A model generated the notes under the pieces. That model was given only the letters and a program-made list of their open reading frames with translations. It was not told the DNA's origin and did no database searches. Both the position numbers and the translations under genes were made by a program. From Arctopsyche grandis (Eukaryota; Arthropoda; Insecta; Trichoptera; Hydropsychidae), in NCBI RefSeq assembly GCF_051622035.1, contig NC_135358.1, forward strand, positions 14,012,001 to 14,076,000: 64,000 bases of DNA, in the 5' to 3' direction. This document shows, one piece after another, positions 50,061 to 62,105 of the stretch (position 1 is the first letter of the stretch; each line of letters starts with the position of its first letter).

Positions 50061-52112
50061 GCACGCATATCTAAAACAAAAGATTACACCGATTATTATT
50101 CTCGTCTTCGTCGCCATTCACTTGTTTACTTTCGAATTGAAACCTCTCGTCGAGTCGAGTCGAGTCGAGTCGACCTTCCTGTCTTCGACTGCTCGCCTTC
50201 GACTCTTCGCCGTCCGAATCGATGCTGTGACGCATTTCTATTGTGCTCCGTCTTCGAAGATCGTTCCGAATTGCGACATATTGTCGAAATTCTAATTCCA
50301 GGTATACGAAATCGTCGAAATTAGTTGGGACAGTCGTCGACTTTCGAATGTTGAGCATTTTTAAAATGGTCAATGTTCGACACTCGAACGATATATTTAT
50401 AGGTTACGTTTCTGGCGATGAAAAACGATTTTATTATTTCTATAATTTTTTAAAAATATTTATACAATATTTTTATCGAATTTATATGGCAGTCCCAGTA
50501 TTTTTCGATTCTCCTTCGAATTTGAGTGATTCATTCAATTGGAATCTGTACTGTATTCAATTAAATCATTTACGTACATACATATTATAATCACTCCAGA
50601 CGATTATTTTTTTAATTTTCTAAAAAGAAACTTCCTTGTTTGAGTCATTTTCAATAAAAGAACAATCTCGATAAATTCACTGAAAATAAACGACAATATA
50701 AGTACTTTCCTATTATCTGGAAGCATTGTTTTTCGCGTTTAAAAATGAACTTATTCATTCTTTCATCTGTTAAAGATGCCATGGCATGCTTACAAAAAAA
50801 ATCATCTTTCTAACAAGGATGCAGCATGCAAGAAAACATAAAATATGGTTCTAATTGTTTTTGTCGAAAGAAAGTTAACAACCAGCATGGGAATTGGTTA
50901 GGCCAAGGAATTGTAGTCAATTAAATTGTACAAGGGGGAATTAGGCATAACCAAGAACATAACCATTGACTGGATGAACGATACAAGAGAAATCTATGCT
51001 GAAAATCTTAATGAGCGAACAAAACAAGAAGATATTAAGCAAAATATTAATCGATGAAAGCTTGTTTACCAAAATTACTGGCAGATTACTTACTCAACGG
51101 TGGATTTTTGACATTTTGTGCCCTCCAAAATCTAAATTTAATATTTATTACATAGGTTTATTTATTTAATTGTCCAAGCAATAGGTTAGGTTTTGTTTTA
51201 AATAAAAAATATATATTTTGCCTCCCGATAATGGAAAAGTACCACAGTAATATACTGTCCACTATTGTTATTTTTTTTTTCTTATATTATTCAAAACCGA
51301 TTAATTGAGTTTCAGGTAACAAAAAAATGACTCAAACGGACTAATTGTATATAATTACAAATATTCTATTTATTTTTGAACTATTATATGTTTATTTAAA
51401 AAAAAGATTAACAAATCAATATGTAATTTTTGCCAATGATCGTTTTTTAGCGATGCTGAGAGTCAGTCATCAACAATTATCGATAATGGAAAAGTAAATT
51501 AAGAACTATCTGAGAAAAAAATGCATATGCCTTCTTTTAAAAATTATCACTCATTGGTTAAACTGGTAGTTGTAGTTGAGTGGTACTCGTATTGATGGCC
51601 ACAACTCAATTGTGAACTGCGAATACTGAACCTCGTAATATTTTGTGGATTTGCTAATGAACTTTTTGATAAATATTTACATATCACATCAATTTAGGTT
51701 TTGCTCTTCAGCAGCCTGATCAAACTGGAAAATAAAATAAAAAAAACACTGAATATATGTGTACCGGTTTTTCCTTGTAGATTTAAAATAATCTTTAATT
51801 GAATGATACTTATTGTATATTCGAAACAATACATATGCGAAATTTATGCATATTAGTTTTTTTTTCTTCTATAAACTGCAGACAGGATAATGTTTAGTGT
51901 GCGAGGAGATAATTTCACAACAGTGGCCTTTATTTTCGTTATCTTTTGAAATGATTACTTTAACAGCCGTATAGGATAAATTGTACCTATGGTAAAATGA
52001 TTTTTATTTTCAAAATATGTTCATTATTTTTAATGTTGAAATTCGTCAATAAATTGCGTTATCCATTGTTTCAGTGAATTTTTAGTCTTATTGTTTTGTT
52101 TTGTTATTTCAG
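50061..52112. other. Probable Rab5 first intron
   Basis: AT-rich between the CpG island and the first coding exon. A TCGAG tandem lies at about 50151-50172. A TTTGTTATTTCAG acceptor ends the stretch at 52112. No additional gene is supported. Confidence 0.5.
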
Positions 52113-52114
52113 TC

Positions 52115-53085
52115 ATGGCAAATAAAGGAAGTAGTGCCCAGAGACCCAACGGTGCGCCTCAAAACAAAATTTGCCAGTTCAAACTGGTGTTACTAGGAGA
52201 GTCGGCTGTAGGAAAATCATCACTAGTGTTGAGATTTGTTAAAGGACAATTCCACGAATATCAAGAAAGCACAATCGGTGCAGCTTTTCTTACCCAGACG
52301 GTATGTTTGGATGATACGACAAATGTTAAATTCGAAATTTGGGACACCGCTGGTCAGGAAAGGTAAACAAATGCCAGTTTATATTAAAAAATATATATAT
52401 TGTATATAATATACAACACAGTTGAATGGTGTTTTGACATTTCAATTATGAGATTACGATGAAATGTAAAACACTTCTTGGGTTTCTTATTTTAGGTATC
52501 ACAGTTTGGCGCCGATGTATTATAGAGGTGCTCAGGCAGCTATTGTAGTTTATGACATCACAAATCAAGTATGCTATTTTTACCATTATTGCGCAGCTTA
52601 TGCATTATTACTTATTTTCAAATTATAGCATGGGACGTTCAATAAAGTTGAAATAAACTAAAAATATTTTTAATTTTTAAGGATACATTTGGTCGTGCAA
52701 AAACGTGGGTTAAAGAGTTGCAGCGACAGGCGTCTCCAACAATAGTGATAGCCTTAACTGGCAATAAAACTGATCAAGCTAATAAAAGAATGGTAGAGTT
52801 CGAAGAAGCTCAAGCGTATGCTGAAGAAAATGGTTTATTGTTTATGGAAACGAGTGCAAAAACAGCTATGAATGTAAATGAAATATTCTTAGCAATCGGT
52901 ATGTTGTATTTTTTTTTATAGATTTAAAATTAATGGCGGCCTGTAGTAATTAATTACTTAAAATTGTGTTTACAGCGAAAAAATTACCGAAATATGAGCA
53001 AGTTAGTGGAACTGCTGGTAGTGGACAAGGACGTCGACTTGGTGAGGGAGAAACTCCCAAACAAGCAGGCAATTGCTGCAAGTGA
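52115..53085 (+). CDS. Rab5: Rab5 small GTPase
   Basis: Four exons (52115-52362, 52496-52568, 52682-52898, 52976-53085) give 215 residues, the usual length. The start is the ATG of [13 protein letters not shown], two bases after a splice acceptor. G-box motifs are all present: GESAVGKS (28-35), switch I STIGAAF (52-58), WDTAGQE (76-82, catalytic Gln81), NKTD (135-138) and ETSAK (163-167). The Rab5-specific run [20 protein letters not shown] is exact. The C-terminus NCCK supplies two Cys for geranylgeranylation. Rab5 drives early-endosome fusion and endocytic trafficking. One oddity is an Asn at residue 70 ([11 protein letters not shown]), where Rab5 normally reads DDTTVKFEIW, that is one extra residue between strands 2 and 3. 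NKTDQ replaces the more usual NKADL. Confidence 0.97.
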
Positions 53086-55053
53086 TACAACCAACAACTG
53101 GTATATTATTTTCCCTTTTTGGGCTTTGTAAACTATTCGCGCGCTTATTGTATTACATTAAAAATGATGTGTACATATAATGTAATGCCAATATTTTTTT
53201 TTAAATAATTAGTGATGAACAGATTATGTTACATTTTTATATTGTTCTAAGATAAAAAAAGATTGTATGTTAACGACGTAAATCACTTCAATCTGATAGG
53301 GAAGGTAATTCGTGAGATTTTGTAGTAATTAAAATGTTAATGGTAAAAAAACTATTAGAACCAGGTGATTGAAAAATTTTGTATAAAATTTTAACATTAA
53401 ATTTCCACAAAGGTCCACTGTAAAAATTAAATCATTTATATGTATTTTGCTTTTTAATATTATACTAGTGTGTATAAATGGATATCATTATAATATATTT
53501 ATATTATCATACATTTATAAAAAATGTTAAGTTGGAAACTTGAATTGAAGTATAATATATGTAATATTTGTGTAATCAATCATAAAGCTGCGAGTTTTTA
53601 TCATAACGCGCTCCATATGTTAAAATAGTAATCAGCGTTTGGGTTCCCAGTGAAACAGAATTTCGTGTTGTCAAATTACAATGTAATATGTTTATTTCAA
53701 ATAAGTATTAAGTGTTGTATTCGAGCTCAAATGTTTGAATAATGCAATAATTATATGAAGTGTTTATCCATTTTTCAGGTTAGAAAAATACGATATGGCA
53801 AACATAGCATAAGACTGGCTCACCATCTAGTGATGGCAGATTGAAGTATCATATTGAAATCACTCCAATGAAAAATAAAATCAATTTATATTATATGTGT
53901 GTGCATATGTATATTTAATATACGTATACACACACACATACATATTCATATACATATACAAAATATATAGAGGAAAAAAAATGATCAAAAATGCTTCATT
54001 TAGATGTTATTTTATTTTTACTCATGTAATTGTTTTTAGTGGCATAAAAACGTTGTCTAGATTAAATACCTTTTATTTTTATTATTGTGTGATACTTTCA
54101 GCGGATAGGAAGTATTATTTTAGCTATGGGGTAAAGTTATACTGAAATTCTCTTAATCGCATTCCAAAATATTATGCTTTTTTTTTTTGTCTTCTAAGCG
54201 TTAATGATCTTTTAGCCAAATTCATTTGGTTTAATTTGTGTTAACCTTTTATCAGTGGGGTATGTTTATCACCTGTCATAATATCCGCTAATTTGTATTG
54301 TTTTCTTTGTCGAAATACGCATTTATTTTATTATATTTGCGTATTTGCTGGTGCAATTCAAGTGTTCCGATTGATCAAACAACTCGGACAATGTTTACAA
54401 ATAATAAAATAAAGTTGACAGATGGTGAGTCCTGTTGTTTAAGAGTTAAGCAAAATAATGGATACTGTATCAAGGGGGCGCAAATTAACCACAACTTTTG
54501 TATGTACAAACTGTGATTTTGAAAAGAGTAAGTTATATGCAGCGTTTAAAATGTATAAAAATAAGTCAAGTGAGCTGATACGCATTAAGTGTTATGGTTT
54601 TTCATTATTATTATTATTTTTTTTTTCTTAAACCACTCAATATGCTGAGTTTCAATATGTTTTTATACATTTTTTTGTGAAGACATTTCTTGTATGCCGT
54701 TGTTAAACTAGGGAGTAGATTGTTGCAACTGTTCTTTTCACCAATATTATTGATCATTTTCATTCAATAAGATCGAAAGTTTGAAAGATTTTATAATGAA
54801 CGCTATTCAGTGGACACCTCAATTACCATTATTGTGTAATCTTTACATTCGTTAATAATTGACATGGTTATACATGCAATGTGCCTTTTATTTGTTTCAT
54901 TTTAAAGAAGTTGTGGATATTTGTTCACCTGGTAGTTACATCGAAATTTTGATTTGACGTCTTGATTCATCCATTTTATTTTTATTTATGTAAATATTTT
55001 TGATCATTTCAAATGTACTAACTTTCTATACATTTTCAACGATAGTGTTTATT

Positions 55054-55120
<67 letters not shown>

Positions 55121-57330
55121 TAATGCTTTATTATGAATTGTATTTACACCTCTATTTCAATGAATTTTAAAGCCTATGTGTTAATAGCGACACAATTCTA
55201 TTTTATAAAAATAATATAAATGTATACAAATAGATTTATTGATCATTGTCTATGTTTACTGCAGTAAGTAGTTAAATGATCCTAGTTTAATGTACTCTGG
55301 TACATTCCAAGTTATCTTTAAATTTACTCCATATTATTTTTTCATCACACTAAGGTATTTCATCAAAAATATGTTTGTAACTATAATACATGAACAAATG
55401 GTGTCGCTTCTGAGAGTACTATGTATTATGATTTAAATTTATAATTTAAAAAATATATTGAGATTTATTATATTTTTATGTGAAATAATAAATACATTAA
55501 CTGTTGGTTTTGGTTCTTGCAAAAAATATCAATATTTAATTGGGACATGGTTTCTGCTCGCCAGAGGCCTTTGAATGTACTCACATACCTTTGTATATAC
55601 TGAAAATTCTATAAATGCAAATCAACCACTTTTTTTATACTTCAGCACCATGAGAATAAAAAACGTATACATACATAAGTTATGAGAACGTATTTTATTG
55701 TGTTAAATTTCGCAAAATATTTGCGTTATTCCGAAGGTTGATATTACTCATTATTATTGATAAATTAAAAAAAATCCCAATGAATTCAGTATACAACACA
55801 CTCCTTGCTTTTATTGAATTTTCACTGTATTTGTATGTATATTATGTATGTGGAAATTCCTTTTTGTATATGTACTGTAAGAAAATTAAAATTGTCGTTT
55901 AAATCTTTTATATATAATAAAAATGTGTTTGGTGAAGAATTTTGTATCTTCATATTTAAGCATTTTTATTTAGTTATTTGTTATATTAACTTGTTGCAAT
56001 AATATAATAGTATTTTATCACTAGAATAAATTTTATTTATCATAAAAAGAAACATTTTGCTTCGATTGTATTACTTTTGTTTTTAATAAAAGTATATTTT
56101 AAAGGCTTTAACATTTTTAATTTTTTTGCCAATTTTATTTAATTGGAATGTACCAAAGCTACCATCATAGTGTATATTATATATATATAAATATATTTAT
56201 ATAATAGTCAATGTCATGGGTTCAGTGGACACTGTAAATTTGTTTATTTTCTTATATGTAGCTTTATTTTAAAATAACACATATACATATATTCATCGGT
56301 GGTTAATAAGGAGCTAATGGAACTGGTGAAATCATTTTTTGCATATTATTTTAAGTGTTGAAAGTACTGTAGTTTTGAGATTTTTAAATTATTACATTAA
56401 ACTTATTCATATGAAACGTGACTCATTATCTGTAATACTCTTTTCCTTGCAAAAATTTGTCATTCTCACACAAAATAACATCGCTAACATGTAACGAAAT
56501 TGCCGTAAAAAATATTTTTTTAATGAAAAGATACCATCATTCAATTTTTGTAAGAAAAATGAAACCTTTATACTTTTTGTTGATCCAAAATTATAATATT
56601 TGCAAATTGATTTATTTAAAAGATTGTCATAATTTACTTTGAGAACAGGAAACTAAGATTGCTGTATAGATTTTACTATAAAAGGAGATATCCCTTATAC
56701 TGTGAATAACTAAATGTATTGAGACTTAAGGGAGATCAAAATATTTGAGGTATATCGTCTTAGACTCTAATAAAGTAAAATTTGCGTGTTTAAAAAAGGC
56801 CAAAGAATTACCGTGGACTAGATTTAGATTTTCAATCATTTAAATTTTATTTCTACAGTACAGAGAGTTTTATTATCCGTTTTAGTGCAAATATATTTGA
56901 TATTGATCTGTAATTTTTCTTCTATGTCATCAAATTGACAAATGTCAAATATCAAAAACTTCACACCTGTATATTTGGAAATTATTAAAAACTATGATTA
57001 AAACCTATTTATTTTTCAATATGAAGGTAATCTATATATTTATATTTTTTTTAAATTCCTTTTTCTAAAAGCTTTTTTAACCAATGTGATATGAATAAAA
57101 CTTGGTGATTAAGTGCAATAGACATGATCAGTTTTTGTTCATTGGTACATGGAGCAGCATTTCCTATCCTCTTTCTTATTTTCACAACCTCGATAAATCG
57201 TTTTAATATCTCATGTATCATCCACTTTACCCCATGCCATATGTATATCCTATTTATTACATACACACATGGTTGATAATAGTGAGTGGCATATTATGTT
57301 TATATCTAAACTGAACTGCTGCGAGCTTGT
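53086..57330. other. Rab5 3' flank and AT-rich intergenic DNA
   Basis: No further gene is supported in about 4 kb. The first part may be a long Rab5 3' UTR. A TA tract of ~62 bp lies at 55055-55116. Open frames here are short, AT-driven and without family resemblance. Confidence 0.5.
55055..55116. repeat. (TA)n microsatellite
   Basis: A pure TA tract of about 60 bp. Confidence 0.95.
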
Positions 57331-57960
57331 AACTAAATTAAACAACTATTTCTCCTTTAGCACACCATATGCAAAAGATTTAGGTGGCACACAAGACGCT
57401 TCCTATAACCGATGTTAAGTTTCGCAGCTACTTCCTTGATGGTTGGGGTATTAAGATACTCTCGTACCTTGGTATTTTTTGTGAACCATGAGCGTGAGCT
57501 ATTCGCAAAATTTTGTTCTGGAACCATTGTAAGATTTCAATGTTGGAACTGCTAGCGGAGCCCCAGAGTTGTATTCCGTAGGTCCATACCGGTTTAATGA
57601 TTGTGTTATACACGAGTATCTTGTTTTTCGACGATAAAGCAGACTTTCCACCTATTAGCCAATGCATATTTTTAGTTCTGAGATGAAGTTCATCGCGTTT
57701 TTTCTTAATGTGAGTTTTCCAGACAAGGCATCTATCAAAGTGTATTCCCAAATACTTAACTGAGTCTCTATGTTAAAGCATTATGTTTTCCATCATGACG
57801 GGTGGGCAGTTAAGTACCCTTTTATCAATGTAAAGGTTACATGGACCGATTTACTAGTGCTGGTTTTCACTCCACTTCTTAAGCCATTGTACGCATTTAT
57901 CCAACTGACATTGAAGGATTTTAGGGCCTACATCTGCATTTTTTATACAAAGAATATTTT
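57330..57960 (-). mobile_element. Jockey-like LINE, 3' part of the reverse transcriptase
   Basis: On the minus strand, one frame reads LQCQLDKCVQWLKKWS and HVTFTLIKGYLTAHPS. The next reads MGIHFDRCLVWKTHIKKKR, then IKPVWTYGIQLWGSASSSNI and EILQWFQNKILRI. A third ends VPTIKEVAAKLN, then RKRLVCHLNLL. These are the successive blocks of the RT C-terminus in Jockey-clade elements (LGV-LDRRLTWR-HI, PIWTYGIQLWG-A, VP-V-EVI). At least two frame changes show it is inactive, and the 5' part is missing. It sits about 0.4 kb from the complete piggyBac transposase. Confidence 0.85.
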
Positions 57961-58359
57961 TAAAAGTATTCCTATCGTCTTTATGTCAAATAACTATTTT
58001 AACAGGGATAACCAACCTTTTCATACAACTACTTTTAAATTGAGAAAAAAATATGTTTATGAGTAAGATAATTTAAGACAAATTTAAACGGATAATAGTA
58101 TACTGGCATGTATAATAAATAATTAAATTATAATGCCAGACGGTTGTGAACACTTTTATTTTTAAAATCTTTTTATAGTTATTTTACATTTGCAGCTATG
58201 TATGTACATATGTGTAATTATAAAATTTGTTAAAACATAATAACACAACGGTTTGTATATTTTATGGAACACTTACACATTTTCTTGAATTTTAAGATAT
58301 TTATAAATAGTAAATGAAAGTACAAATCGAAAATTTTTAAAAATGCCATAAACTTATCA

Positions 58360-60108
58360 ATACTTCGCAAATGAATGATATCGTTCAAAGCAATCTCCTT
58401 TATGTAAAGGCACCCCACAGAATGCACATGTGTATCTTGTTTCACCACGTATTTTGTGAGCTGAGCATACCCGACACTTTCTTGTTGGATACTTTGACTT
58501 GCCGCTTGACTTTATTGGTTGTAATTTGTGCTTCCGCAGATCGCTCGAAAGTCGTAATGGATGGTCAGCTCTTGGAGTTGGCCTTTGTGTGGATGTTGAA
58601 GGCCCAGCTTCTTCTTCAATACTTTGCATAGTATTTAATGCCCAGTGTCGTCCGACCAAATACAAAAACTCTTTATATCTAATTTTATTTACATTCATAT
58701 TTTTATAAATGCAGCATGCGTTGAAAAGGGCACAGTTCAGCACAAACATCACAACCCTCTTTGTCCACTTTGTGTTTTTCCGCAAGATGGAATAATACGA
58801 AATGTATTGTTCGGCACGATCAACATCTTTCATAAATTTCTTATAGTCTATGATGCATGATGGTTTTTTTTTTATTTTTAATCCGGTTTTCCAATGTGTC
58901 TTTTCAATTCCCCAAATATTTGCTGAATGAATTGTAGACATCATTCCGACGTATTTTTTGGCTTTTTTTATTGGTCTCCATACTTGTAACAAGGTATCCA
59001 TTCTTCGACGAAATGATGTTTCGCCAATTTCCAAATTTATAGTTTTCAGACATTTGGGCAATCCTTTGTTTGATCGTAATGTGCCACAAGTTCTTATCCC
59101 ATGTTGCAACAAAATTTCACTAGTGGATACGCTATTGTAAAAATTATCCATATAGACGTGATGAAACAGGTTACTATGGGGTTCTAGCACAGATTTAATG
59201 TTGTTAATTAGGTTTTTTTTTTCAGCGGTATAAATTTCAAAATTGCAAATGTAGCCACTTGTACTCTCACGAACCATTCTAGCGAGCAATCCATATTTTA
59301 TGATCTTTGCTCCATTGTATACACGAAATGATAACCTTCCTCTCCACGGAATGATGCTCTCGTCGAGGGATAATTGCTGAGCGGGTTTATACACATTTAA
59401 AAATTTTGGCATAAAGTAATCAAAAACGGGTTGTACTTTGTGCAACTTTTGGTTCTCATCAAGTGTTTCATTGTTGGAAAAGTGCCATGATTGCCATATT
59501 TGGCGAAATCTATCTCTGCTCATTACTTGGGCAAAAATAGGAGTGGCACAACCTGGATCCGTGCTCCAATATTCGTCTCTAGTGTCTTTTTTTACTTTTC
59601 CCATCATCAATATCAGCCCCATGAATTTTTTCATATCCATCATCTCGATGTTCCTCCATCGTAGAGATTTTTTGCCATCTTTAAACTTCGATGAATTTTG
59701 ACTGTGATACCGATTAGATTCTTCCACAAAAATAGAGAACAAATCATCACCAACAAATAATTCCACAACGTCCATTATATTCTTATGATCAGTTGGTAAG
59801 ATTTTCACACCAGGGTCACCAAGAAATCGTTCTAAATCAGGTGGTTTATCATTTTCAGACCACCCAAATTCGTCTTCACTGTCAGAATCACTATCATTTG
59901 AATTCGAGTCACTAGGGAGACGCAATGTGTGAGGATGGACTCTCGGAGGAATAATTTCACTGTTATAATAAGAGTCGCTTTCAAAATCTATAATATTGTC
60001 ACCGTCACTTCCGATACTAACTGAATAATTCGAATGTCTATCGGCGGTATATTCCTCATCATCGTGATAAGAGACGAAGTCGTCGTCATCATCGTCCTCG
60101 TAATCCAT
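58360..60108 (-). CDS. piggyBac-family transposase, uninterrupted
   Basis: A single open frame of 583 codons starting MDYEDDDDDD. The first ~100 residues are acidic and Ser-rich, as in many piggyBac proteins. The catalytic core follows: KFMGLILMMG and EYWSTDPG (about 161-186), LSLDESIIPWRGR with Asp249, VYMDNFYNS with Asp321, and KDVDRAEQY with Asp430, matching the DDD triad. The C-terminal Cys/His cluster (Cys545, Cys548, Cys561, Cys564, His569, Cys573, His578) is the zinc domain that binds terminal repeats. Length and order are normal for the family. The lack of stops suggests recent arrival or selection (domestication). Terminal repeats were not found with confidence. A TTAA at 60185-60188, reading GGGCAGTC inward on the minus strand, is only a candidate end. 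It resembles the PGBD4-like group, but the subfamily is uncertain. Confidence 0.92.
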
Positions 60109-60471
60109 TTTTAATTTGTAATATCGTAGTGAAGAAACTGTGTATATACACTTTACTTCTGGTGGAGTGGCTGACTGACTGCCCTTAAAGTCTGCGGTGC
60201 TAGTTTATATATTGTTTTAAGTCGTTGTCTAGAGGTCGTTCCTATAAGGTCTTCATACATTGTTGCACGCAAATATGTGACTCTTAAAATAACAAAGACG
60301 AATAAATAAAACCCGTCAAGATATTACGTCCTGTCGATATGTTGCGAAATAATTTCAATGGCGCATGCTATGTACACAATCACAGTTCTAGTATCAACAG
60401 TATTACATCAAATTCACGATATTGCAGGAGAGTTTTGAACTGTCAGTATAGGTTGTCAATTCGGCAGGTTG

Positions 60472-61131
60472 AAGCTCTGACCGCACTATGCGACAACCGA
60501 ACGATCCGACACTTCACAGCAGTACGCGACCAAATATTGTTTGTATGAAATTGTATGAGACAGTCGCATGACGTAGAACGACACCTTGCGACAAAGTTGA
60601 CTTTTCGACCAACTTTGACACAATGTATCGTTTGCGACGTGACAGAGTGTCGTTGAGTGGGGGTTGCCTTGCGACAATTAAGGTCTGACCGCACTATACG
60701 ACAACCGAACGATCCGATACTTCACAACAGTGTGCGACAATATTAGGTAAACCGCACTTGAACGACAGCGATGCGACACTCTGCAGTAAATTATGTCAAT
60801 CATTCGTTCGGATGCTATTATAGTATCGGATGAAACGGATGCTATTATAGTATCTTTGATATGCGAGGAAGAAGAACAATCGAGAAAACCCAAAAGATTA
60901 TGGCTACATGCTATTTTAAAATCACGATATGAAGAAGGAGAATAATTGTCGCAAGGCAACCTCCCACTCAACGACACCTTGCGTCAAAGTTGGTCGAAAA
61001 GTCAACTTTGACGTAAGGTGTCGTTCTACATCATGAGACTGTCGCGCAGTGCGATATGCTCATACAATATTTGGTCGCGTACTGTTGTGAAGTATCGGAT
61101 CGTTCAGTTGTCGTATAGTGCGGTCAGACCT
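60472..61131. mobile_element. Long inverted-repeat element with nested PIF/Harbinger-like remnant
   Basis: Arms of ~190 bp (60472-60668 and 60945-61131) are reverse complements. Both start CTGACCGCACTAT-CGACAAC at the outside and end GGTTGCCTTGCGACAATTA inside. At 60670 a second copy of the terminal sequence (GGTCTGACCGCACTATACGA) begins in direct orientation to the left arm. It leads into a 50-codon open frame (60793-60945) containing PKRLWLHAILKSRYEEGE. That resembles the N-terminal region of PIF/Harbinger (HARBI1-like) transposases (RR-WVHP--R-R--GEF). No catalytic part is present, so it is non-autonomous. Confidence 0.65.
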
Positions 61132-61202
61132 TGACAGTCGGTTCAGTTTGAGTTGGCGCGTCTTATCAGTATTGAATGTAGTGTGACAACATGGGGTGCA
61201 CC

Positions 61203-61860
61203 TCACGGGATCGAATGTGAAATGCACGAAAAACCAAATATCGGAAGGCAAAGATGGGTTTGGTGCATCCGCTCTAAAATCGCTAGACAAACGAACGACA
61301 GATTAACAGAACGGCAGCTTTAAACGTAATTCTCGTTTTCTCGAATGATAGATTGCACATCAGATGACGAGTATTCGGAACTTATCGAATCTTGCCTTAT
61401 TAAACTCGCCTGAAAGATCCAACTCAATTTTAATAATTATCATTTTAATAATTGCATCTGTGCAAATCGAAAGGTTACCCGTCATCTGATGTGCAATCTA
61501 TCATTCGAGAAGACGAGAATTGCATTTAAAGCAGCCGTCCGTTAATCTGTCGTTCAATTTGTCTGGCGATTTTAGAGCGGATGCACCGCATCCTAAACGG
61601 TACATACTCACTTAATTTGCGCGAGCAGGATACAACAGGAACAAGAGGAACAGGCTTTTCCTCCCGTATTAATGTGCGCGCGCAGAATACGGGAGGAAAA
61701 GCCTGTTCCTCTTGTTCCTGTTGTATCCTGCTCGCGCAAATTAAGTGAGTATGTACCGTTTACCATGCACCCTTTTTTTGATCTTTCGACTTAAAATCTT
61801 TCGATCTTTGCCTTCCGATATTTGCGTTTTCTGGCGTTTCACATTCGGGCCCGTGACGGA
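61203..61860. mobile_element. Nested foldback elements (family 1 plus a third family)
   Basis: The outer arms (GAATGTGAAA and CCAAATATCGGAAGGCAAAG at 61212-61255, mirrored at about 61808-61850) and the inner palindrome 61596-61768 match the element at 48601-48965. Between the left outer arm and the inner palindrome lies another inverted repeat, 61262-61590. Its arms run from GGTGCATCCGCTCTAAAATC through GATTAACAG-ACGGC and GATAGATTGCACATCAGATG and are separated by ~90 bp of AT-rich DNA. The structure implies insertion of a third foldback family into a family-1 copy. It ends ~250 bp upstream of the EDC4 start codon. Confidence 0.8.
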
Positions 61861-62105
61861 GGCCCAGATATATCACATTACCCACATGTTAAGCATGCTA
61901 CGTTTATTGCTTAAAATTCAATTTTGCTCTTTTCAATAGACAATCAAATCAAATAGTGTGCAATATATAAAAGTCGAAATTGAAAAGTAAAAAACGAGTT
62001 GTTGAAGTAATGGGTGTAAAATGGAGTGTTAGAGCTTCGGCATCCAATCTCGCGGTGGCCACTGGCCGGTGTTTAGTGTCGGCGGGGGCTGCAGAATCCG
62101 CAATA
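61861..62105 (+). promoter_or_regulatory. Ge-1/EDC4 5' flank
   Basis: The region between the nested foldback and the first coding exon. The last ~80 bases before the ATG are GC-richer than the flank, as expected for a 5' UTR. No clear core-promoter motif is visible. An alternative in-frame upstream ATG at about 62010 would add about 32 residues before MNFLQR, so it cannot be ruled out as the true start. Confidence 0.35.

Noticed and set aside
49347-50074. Several long frames (up to 174 codons) in the CpG-rich region upstream of Rab5
   Set aside because: Frames exist on both strands because stop codons are rare in GC-rich DNA. Composition is low-complexity and there is no family resemblance.
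57051-57266. A minus-strand 71-codon frame downstream of the Jockey-like fragment
   Set aside because: No match to any part of a LINE or host protein that I recognise. Probably chance.
60339-61290. Multiple frames across the 60.4-61.3 kb repeats
   Set aside because: By-products of the inverted repeats, except the short Harbinger-like stub at 60793-60945.
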